Assembly (NCBI RefSeq): GCF_009882985.1
Contig: NZ_WTUZ01000022.1
Coordinates: forward strand, 248,001-312,000
DNA from: Paenibacillus silvestris
GTDB lineage: Bacteria > Bacillota > Bacilli > Paenibacillales > NBRC-103111
Length of the DNA stretch: 64,000 nucleotides
Reading direction: 5' to 3'
In this document: positions 58,798-64,000 of the stretch, piece after piece
How positions within the stretch are numbered: position 1 is the stretch's first letter
How the letters are laid out: every line of letters begins with the position of its first letter
The notes under the pieces: generated by a model
The model's input: the letters and a program-made list of their open reading frames with translations, nothing else
Told to the model about the DNA's origin: nothing
The model's database searches: none
Position numbers and translations under genes: made by a program

Positions 58798-59487
58798 ATG
58801 AGAGAAAATATTATGGTTATCGATGATGATGAGAAAATTACGTCTATGTTAAGACGTGGCCTGGCATTTGAAGGCTATTCCGTTGAAACGGCAAGCAATG
58901 GTGCTGAAGGACTTAAGCAAATGCTGAGAGCGGAGCCGAATTTACTGATCTTGGACGTGATGATGCCGCATATTGACGGTTGGGAGGTCGTGCGCCGTAT
59001 CCGCGAAAGCGGCAGCGAGGTGCCAATCTTGATGTTAACAGCCAAAGATGAAATCAGCGATCGTGTGAAAGGCTTGGATCTTGGGGCTGATGATTATTTG
59101 GTCAAGCCCTTTGCGCTGGAGGAACTGCTCGCCAGGGTGAGAGTTCTTTTGCGTCGTAGAACGGAGCGCGCTGAGCAGCCTACGAACCGTTTGAACTATG
59201 AGGATACGATACTTGATTTGGATACACGTGAGGTTTTTCGTGGCGATAAATTGATTGAACTTACAACCAAGGAATTTGATTTGCTGCACTTGTTCATGCA
59301 GAATCCGAAGCGTGTTCTTTCGCGTGATATTATTATGGAAAAAATTTGGGGCTACGATTACAGTGGTGAGTCCAACGTGCTCGAGGTCTACATAGCGCTG
59401 CTTCGTCAAAAAACAGAAGAGTTCGGCCATAAACGATTGATTCAAACCGTCCGGGGAGCGGGGTACGTATTGAGAGGAGAATTCTGA
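58798..59487 (+). CDS. OmpR-family response regulator
   Basis: The 229-residue regulator has a receiver with Asp53 (LILDVMMPHIDGW), Thr in MLTAKDE and Lys in YLVKPFALEEL, and an OmpR/PhoB winged helix (LTTKEFDLLHLFMQNPKRVLSRDIIMEKIWG, near residues 155-185, ending TVRGAGYVLRGEF). ATG 58798 follows gggggg by about 8 nt. It is followed at once by a histidine kinase gene. The position after htrA suggests a secretion-stress or envelope role (CssR-like), but the sequence alone does not fix that. Confidence 0.9.
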   Translation: MRENIMVIDDDEKITSMLRRGLAFEGYSVETASNGAEGLKQMLRAEPNLLILDVMMPHIDGWEVVRRIRESGSEVPILMLTAKDEISDRVKGLDLGADDYLVKPFALEELLARVRVLLRRRTERAEQPTNRLNYEDTILDLDTREVFRGDKLIELTTKEFDLLHLFMQNPKRVLSRDIIMEKIWGYDYSGESNVLEVYIALLRQKTEEFGHKRLIQTVRGAGYVLRGEF

Positions 59488-59488
59488 T

Positions 59489-60958
59489 ATGTCGCTTCGT
59501 TTGCGGCTGACGCTTTGGTATTCAGGTGTTTTGGCATTGACGATGCTGCTTTTCGGGATTGTGCTGTATGTTTTCTTGAATTATTTTTTGTACGATCAGA
59601 TTCGTCAGGATTTGAAACGTGAAGCAGGAAATTCCTCCCTGCGTATTCAGAAAAGCATTGCCCTTTCACAAAAAGGGCTTGTCGTCGAACTTGAGCTAGA
59701 GAACAGAGATATTTATTCAACGAATACATTCTTGCAATTATATAATGTGAACCTCAAAAGCTTTAATCGCTCGGCTAACCTGCAATATTATAATGTAGCT
59801 CTACCACTAGATGCTTCTAGTATCGATAAATTGAGAGGGGATGACGATGGTTTCTTTCAAAAAACCAAAGTTCTTGAACAGGATTTCCTTATCTATTATC
59901 AAGGTGTCTATGATCAATCCAGCAATTTGATTGGAATTCTCCAAGCGGCTGTCCCTATTGGCAGCTACGAGAGAACAGCTGTGACTCTTAAGTATACGCT
60001 GATGTTCTGGGCATTGCTGACGATCATCGTTGCTGCTTCGCTGGGGTGGTTTTTGTCGCGTAAGGCGCTACAGCCGATCGAACGCGTGATTGACGCTGCC
60101 AATCAAATTGGCAGCGGAGATGATTTGGAGAAACGAATTGAGTACTCGGGACCACTTGATGAAATCGGTCGGCTCACCCAAACAATTAACGGCATGCTCT
60201 CGCGGATCCAGATTACTTATCTGGAACTGGATGAAGCTTACCGCGCGCAGCGGAGATTCGTTTCGGATGCCTCACATGAGCTGCGCACGCCGCTGACGAC
60301 GATTCGTGGGAATGTGGATCTTCTGGAGAAGATGTGGAAGAAGACGTCTGGGACGGAACTCGCCACACCCGAGCAGATGCAGATGTCGCTGGAAGCTATG
60401 CACGACATAGCTGGAGAAGCGCAGCGGATGAGCAGGCTCGTGAACGATCTTCTCGCGCTTGCTAGAGCAGATGCAGGGGTTGTCATGGAGAAGAATCCTG
60501 TCGAAATGCTGCCTCTCGTACAGGAGGTTGTGAGAAGGGCTCAATTATTGGAGCATACCGCGGATTGGCAGGTAGGCGATCTGGAAGCTCTAGAGGACGC
60601 TATCGTGCAAGGTAATCGTGATTATTTGCAGCAGCTGTTGTTCATTTTCATTGAGAATGCGTTCAAATATACACCAGTTGGGACCGTGTCGTTTCATGCT
60701 TCGCGGACGAACAATTTTATCGGTATTCAAATTATAGATACGGGCATCGGGATGGATAAAGAAGATATTCCCCATATATTCGACAGATTCTATCGTGCTG
60801 ACTTATCTAGAGGGCTAACTACGGGTACAGGACTAGGTTTATCGATCGCCAAATGGATTATTGATGAGCATGGAGGATCCGTTGAAGTGACGACGCGCAA
60901 AGATGAGGGCAGTACATTTATGATATGGTTGCCGGCTAACTTTCCTCTACCTGTGTAA
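59489..60958 (+). CDS. Sensor histidine kinase, partner of preceding regulator
   Basis: The 489-residue kinase has a first membrane helix (residues about 8-30), an extracellular domain of about 135 residues, a second helix (near 170-190), a HAMP domain (KALQPIERVIDAANQIG), the phospho-acceptor His263 in SDASHELRTPLTTIRGN, and a HATPase domain (NAFKYTP near 390, DTGIGMDKEDIPHIFDRFYRAD near 415, GTGLGLSIAKWI near 448). Its ATG begins one base after the regulator stop. The extracellular stimulus is unknown. Confidence 0.9.
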   Translation: MSLRLRLTLWYSGVLALTMLLFGIVLYVFLNYFLYDQIRQDLKREAGNSSLRIQKSIALSQKGLVVELELENRDIYSTNTFLQLYNVNLKSFNRSANLQYYNVALPLDASSIDKLRGDDDGFFQKTKVLEQDFLIYYQGVYDQSSNLIGILQAAVPIGSYERTAVTLKYTLMFWALLTIIVAASLGWFLSRKALQPIERVIDAANQIGSGDDLEKRIEYSGPLDEIGRLTQTINGMLSRIQITYLELDEAYRAQRRFVSDASHELRTPLTTIRGNVDLLEKMWKKTSGTELATPEQMQMSLEAMHDIAGEAQRMSRLVNDLLALARADAGVVMEKNPVEMLPLVQEVVRRAQLLEHTADWQVGDLEALEDAIVQGNRDYLQQLLFIFIENAFKYTPVGTVSFHASRTNNFIGIQIIDTGIGMDKEDIPHIFDRFYRADLSRGLTTGTGLGLSIAKWIIDEHGGSVEVTTRKDEGSTFMIWLPANFPLPV

Positions 60959-61004
60959 TCCGTTATAATAAAAGGAAAACAGATGATGTGGGTAGGTGGA
61001 AGGC

Positions 61005-61961
61005 ATGGAAGTCGTACGAATTTCTCCAAGAGGCTATTGTTATGGTGTCGTAGACGCGATGGCATTGGCTATGCAAACAGCAAAAAATTTAAATCTTCCA
61101 AGACCAATTTATATATTAGGCATGATTGTGCATAATGCGCACGTCACCGATTTCTTCAAAGAAGAAGGTGTCGTCACACTGGATGGCGAGAATCGTCTCG
61201 AAATTTTGGAGCAAATTGAAAAAGGTACTGTCATTTTCACGGCGCATGGCGTTTCTCCGGAGGTAAGAAGACGGGCTAGAGACAAAGGTTTGACGGTTGT
61301 CGACGCAACTTGCCCAGATGTGACAAAAACACACGATTTGATTCGCGAAAAAGTAGCAGACAATTACGAAGTTATTTATATTGGTAAAAAGGGGCATCCG
61401 GAGCCGGAAGGCGCTGTAGGGGTTGCTCCTGGCCTTGTTCACCTGATTGAGAAGCTGGAAGAGGCTGACCAGCTGAACATTAAGTCAGAGCGTATCATCA
61501 TTACGAATCAAACAACGATGAGCCAGTGGGATATCAGGCACATCATGAATCGCCTCCTGGAGCTGTTCCCTAAAGCGGAAATTCATAATGAGATTTGTCT
61601 TGCAACACAAGTGAGGCAAGAAGCTGTGGCAGAACAAGCCAAAGAATCCGATCTTGTTATCGTTGTGGGAGATCCCAAAAGCAATAACTCTAACCGCTTA
61701 GCGCAAGTTTCAGAGGAAATTGCTGGCGTCAGGGCGTATAGAATAGCTGATATCACAGAATTGAATCGTGAATGGTTAACCCATGTCCGTAAAGTTGGGG
61801 TGACTTCAGGGGCATCGACACCGACACCGATTACCAAAGAAGTCATATCTTACCTAGAAAGCTACGATCCGAAAGATGAAACCACTTGGGCAGTTACACG
61901 TACTATTAATATGAAGAAGCTCATTCCGGCTATGAAGTCCAAAGCAGCCAGCAGTGAGTAA
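61005..61961 (+). CDS. ispH: 4-hydroxy-3-methylbut-2-enyl diphosphate reductase
   Basis: IspH (LytB) performs the last step of the MEP isoprenoid pathway, making IPP and DMAPP with an iron-sulfur cluster. The 318-residue protein has cluster cysteines in RGYCYGV near residue 12, VDATCPDV near 101 and EICLATQVRQE near 200, the catalytic-site FTAHGVSPE near 80, GKKGHPEPEG near 127, and DPKSNNSNRLA near 225 with GASTPTPITKEVI near 270. ATG 61005 follows ggtgg. A TATAAT at 60964-60969 may be its -10 box, but no clear -35 is present. Confidence 0.95.
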   Translation: MEVVRISPRGYCYGVVDAMALAMQTAKNLNLPRPIYILGMIVHNAHVTDFFKEEGVVTLDGENRLEILEQIEKGTVIFTAHGVSPEVRRRARDKGLTVVDATCPDVTKTHDLIREKVADNYEVIYIGKKGHPEPEGAVGVAPGLVHLIEKLEEADQLNIKSERIIITNQTTMSQWDIRHIMNRLLELFPKAEIHNEICLATQVRQEAVAEQAKESDLVIVVGDPKSNNSNRLAQVSEEIAGVRAYRIADITELNREWLTHVRKVGVTSGASTPTPITKEVISYLESYDPKDETTWAVTRTINMKKLIPAMKSKAASSE

Positions 61962-62021
61962 TTCGTATTTATTCCACAGGGCGGGATTGTGACCAGCATG
62001 CAGAGCACTCAGAAGGTGAAA

Positions 62022-62537
62022 ATGATGAAAACTCGCTACGATTGGAAAAGCAGCAAACGCTGGTTTCGGTACAAATATTTACTTCTCTTACGTGCCAAAG
62101 GCGGCCCTTCTAAGGTTGCACGCGGCTTTTCAATTGGTCTGGCTATAGAAATGTTCACCCTGCCTACAGCAGGATTTGCATTCGTTCTTATTTTTCCTTT
62201 GGTATATTTGTTAAGAGCTAATCTGCCTGCGGCATTAATTGGGTTTGTATTCGGTAAAATCATTTATATTCCGTTCTCAATTCTCAATAAGCAGGTTGGA
62301 GATTGGTTGGTACCGAAGCATGTTAAGGTTTATCTGATTCATCATTTACCGCATATCCTATCCAATATCATCAGAAGCGGTTTGGACTTGATTGTAGGTG
62401 GCATGGTGGTCGGAGCCATTCTCGGTCTTATCGCTTACTTCCCTGTAGTGCTCTTTCTCAAATACCATACTAATCGTCGCAAGGAAAAACGCAGAATCCG
62501 CAAGGATCAGCTCGCACCTTCTAAGCAAGAAGAATAA
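62022..62537 (+). CDS. DUF2062 family membrane protein
   Basis: The 171-residue protein has a basic N-terminus and three or four membrane helices, with VARGFSIGLAIEMFTLPTAGFAFVL near residues 33-57, GFVFGKIIYIPFSILNKQVGDWL near 80, and a Lys/Arg-rich C-terminal tail. That is the DUF2062 pattern, of unknown function. The start is uncertain: ATG 62022 (or 62025) has agaaggtga upstream, while GTG 61989 and ATG 61998 lack a good site. It is downstream of ispH with no terminator between. Confidence 0.7.
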   Translation: MMKTRYDWKSSKRWFRYKYLLLLRAKGGPSKVARGFSIGLAIEMFTLPTAGFAFVLIFPLVYLLRANLPAALIGFVFGKIIYIPFSILNKQVGDWLVPKHVKVYLIHHLPHILSNIIRSGLDLIVGGMVVGAILGLIAYFPVVLFLKYHTNRRKEKRRIRKDQLAPSKQEE

Positions 62538-62550
62538 TAGCAAATAAATT

Positions 62551-62585
62551 AACGCTTGACGAATCTTCGTCAAGCGTTGTATATT
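62551..62585 (+). terminator. Hairpin terminator after DUF2062 gene
   Basis: Perfect 13-bp stem aacgcttgacgaa / ttcgtcaagcgtt with a two-base loop. The tail (gtatattta) is only moderately T-rich. Confidence 0.65.
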
Positions 62586-62670
62586 TACTTTAGTGATTAA
62601 AAGCGTAGAAGCGAACAAGCGTTGAAGTGATTAAGTGGAACAACCCATATAAATGAGGAGCGTGTATATC

Positions 62671-63714
62671 ATGATCGCCATTACTTCCAACAAAACGTCT
62701 GATGAGCGTATTCAAGAAATCGTCCAATTTATCGAGAAGCAAGGTGTGCAAGCTCACGTCTCCAAAGGCGAAGATCGCACAGTTATCGGGATTATCGGTC
62801 AAGCAGATCCTAAATTAGCAGAACAACTGCGCCAAATGTCAGGAGTCGAACAAGTCGTGAAAATTTCGAAATCATACAAACTAGCAAGCCGTGACTTCCA
62901 TCCGGCAGATACTGTTATCAATATTAAAGGCGTAGAAATTGGCGGCGAGCAGTTAGTCGTTATGGGCGGACCTTGCGCCGTAGAAACACCGGAGCAAATC
63001 GATGAAATCGCCCGTTTGGTGAAAGCGGCAGGGGGGCAAGTGTTGCGCGGCGGCGCGTTCAAGCCAAGAACAGGACCTTACAGCTTCCAAGGCGTTGGCG
63101 TAGAAGGTTTGATCATGATGGCTGAAGCGGGCAAGAAGCATGGACTTCTAACGATTACAGAAGTTATGACTCCTGAGTACGTAGATGTGTGCGCTCAGTA
63201 TGCAGATATCCTGCAAGTTGGCACGCGCAATATGCAAAACTTTGATCTGCTTCGCAAGCTTGGCACGATTCAAACACCAGTCCTGCTGAAACGCGGATTC
63301 AGCTCCACCTATGACGAATTCCTGAATGCTGCAGAATACATTCTTGCCGGCGGTAACCCGAACGTGATGCTCTGTGAGCGCGGAATCCGAACATTCGAAA
63401 CTTACACACGTAATACATTGGATTTATCTGCTATTCCAGTACTTAAACAGCTTAGCCATCTTCCTGTCATATCTGATCCAAGCCATGGTACGGGTCGCAG
63501 AGAACTTGTCGTTCCGATGACGAAAGCTTCCGTTGCTGCAGGCGCGGACGGTTTGATCATCGAAATGCATACAGATCCGGACAACTCCATGACTGGTGAC
63601 GGCGTACAATCGCTGTTCCCGGACCAATTCGCAAACTTGCTTGTTGATTTAGAGAAGCTTGCTCCATTGCTTGGCAAAAAGTTCGATACGCAGAAAGAAG
63701 CTATTCTGGCATAA
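62671..63714 (+). CDS. aroF: 3-deoxy-7-phosphoheptulonate synthase, type I-beta
   Basis: The enzyme condenses phosphoenolpyruvate and erythrose 4-phosphate in the first step of the shikimate pathway. The 347-residue protein has an N-terminal ferredoxin-like regulatory domain (residues 1-70; ISKSYKLASRDF closes it) and a TIM barrel with VMGGPCAVETPEQI near 95, GAFKPRTGPYSFQG near 128, QVGTRNMQNFDLLR near 185, and ISDPSHGTGRRELV near 268. The layout matches the Thermotoga-type enzyme rather than the chorismate-mutase fusion of B. subtilis. ATG 62671 follows gaggagcg. Confidence 0.93.
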   Translation: MIAITSNKTSDERIQEIVQFIEKQGVQAHVSKGEDRTVIGIIGQADPKLAEQLRQMSGVEQVVKISKSYKLASRDFHPADTVINIKGVEIGGEQLVVMGGPCAVETPEQIDEIARLVKAAGGQVLRGGAFKPRTGPYSFQGVGVEGLIMMAEAGKKHGLLTITEVMTPEYVDVCAQYADILQVGTRNMQNFDLLRKLGTIQTPVLLKRGFSSTYDEFLNAAEYILAGGNPNVMLCERGIRTFETYTRNTLDLSAIPVLKQLSHLPVISDPSHGTGRRELVVPMTKASVAAGADGLIIEMHTDPDNSMTGDGVQSLFPDQFANLLVDLEKLAPLLGKKFDTQKEAILA

Positions 63715-63724
63715 GATTATGTTC

Positions 63725-63774
63725 AAGGAAACGAGTTTCTTCTATTAGGAAGAAACTCGTTTCCTTTTTTTGTA
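63725..63774 (+). terminator. Terminator of aroF
   Basis: Stem aaggaaacgagtttctt / aagaaactcgtttcctt with an 8-nt loop, followed by seven T. Confidence 0.93.
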
Positions 63775-63797
63775 TATAAGAAAAGTCTGTGAAAGAG

Positions 63798-63814
63798 TGT
63801 GAGCATAGCTTACA
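63798..63814 (+). promoter_or_regulatory. GlnR-type operator 1 of glnA
   Basis: TGTGA-GCATAGC-TTACA is an exact match to TGTNA-N7-TNACA, 154 bp before the glnA start codon. Confidence 0.8.
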
Positions 63815-63831
63815 CATAAATAAAAAATACC

Positions 63832-63872
63832 TGACATAAGTATTGACTGTGAAAGCTTAATCGCTATATAAT
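63832..63872 (+). promoter_or_regulatory. glnA promoter with second GlnR-type operator
   Basis: TTGACT at 63843-63848 and TATAAT at 63867-63872 are 18 bp apart. A second box, TGACA-N7-TGACT at 63832-63848 (two mismatches to the GlnR consensus), overlaps the -35. Its centre is 34 bp from that of the first box, as in the B. subtilis glnRA control region. Confidence 0.7.
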
Positions 63873-63951
63873 ATGTGCAAGATAACAACAAAAAGTTGAA
63901 CATTAATCATGTAAAGTACGTTGAATGTACGGAAATGGGAGGGTTTTTTAA

Positions 63952-64000
63952 ATGTCAGTTCAAAACGTGTTGAACCTTATCAAGGAAAAAAATATTGAGT
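63952..64000 (+). CDS. glnA: Glutamine synthetase, first 16 codons (gene runs off the window)
   Basis: ATG 63952 follows atgggaggg and reads MSVQNVLNLIKEKNIE up to the window edge. Paenibacillus type I glutamine synthetases begin in this way, as far as I recall. The GlnR-type boxes and promoter just upstream make glnA the best reading. Only the start is present, so no active-site motif can be checked. No glnR gene precedes it directly, unlike in B. subtilis, where glnR and glnA form an operon. Confidence 0.65.
   Translation, partial: MSVQNVLNLIKEKNIE

Overview
The window is chromosomal sequence from a low-to-mid GC, endospore-forming Gram-positive bacterium, most likely Paenibacillus or a close relative. 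The evidence is AGGAGG-type ribosome sites, intrinsic terminators with long T runs, T-box leaders before tyrS and thrS, an S-box (SAM-I) leader before the methionine genes, a cobalamin riboswitch, LiaFSR, a ytxC-thrS pair, a Spo0E-like phosphatase, a YuiC-like 3D-domain protein and several small proteins typical of Paenibacillaceae. Nearly all genes lie on the + strand. I see no rRNA, tRNA, CRISPR array, insertion sequence or prophage.

Layout. 1-1.4 kb: the end of a PspA-like gene, a DUF350 membrane protein, a 27-residue membrane peptide and a zinc-ribbon protein, which look like an envelope-stress set. 1.4-7 kb: an MFS transporter, cysteine synthase, a degenerate acetyltransferase-like protein, an Lrp/AsnC regulator with an aminotransferase, a Spo0E-like protein and a lipoprotein. 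7-18 kb: a B12 riboswitch operon, btuFCD-cobT-cobU-cbiB-cobS-cobD-cbiP-ATR, ending in an overlapping RluA-type pseudouridine synthase. It covers corrinoid uptake, late assembly of the lower loop and adenosylation, but not corrin-ring synthesis. 18-20.8 kb: an ArsC/Spx-like protein, a site-2 protease and a second aminotransferase.

20.8-25 kb is the least ordinary part. It holds two translationally coupled DGQHR-domain (DndB-like) genes without any dnd modification genes, a small barrel-like protein, a nuclease-fold/winged-helix gene whose first ten codons are cut off by an in-frame amber, and three copies of a 24-bp imperfect palindrome. 25-36 kb: a 1082-residue protein joining two GT-C glycosyltransferase modules through a discoidin-like domain, an FMN reductase, a PH-domain protein, a 5'-3' exonuclease, an aldo/keto reductase, an AraC regulator divergent from tagaturonate epimerase uxaE, and an HRDC-domain gene behind a promoter-proximal terminator. 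36-49 kb: T-box-tyrS, corA with a long leader hairpin, S-box-metA-metI-metC, mqnC, a diguanylate cyclase, ytxC and T-box-thrS. 49-64 kb: a 3D-domain protein, a 36-residue SASP-like peptide, a chemoreceptor-like protein with a C-terminal Cache-like domain, amt with a TnrA/GlnR-type box, liaFSR, a YugN-like protein, an HtrA protease followed by an OmpR-type two-component system, ispH, a DUF2062 protein, a type I-beta DAHP synthase and the first codons of glnA behind two GlnR-type boxes.

The best candidates for something undescribed are the DGQHR gene pair, the three leader-RNA observations (HRDC gene, FMN reductase, corA), the double GT-C fusion and the unusual chemoreceptor architecture. All calls come from reading the sequence and family knowledge; no database search was run.
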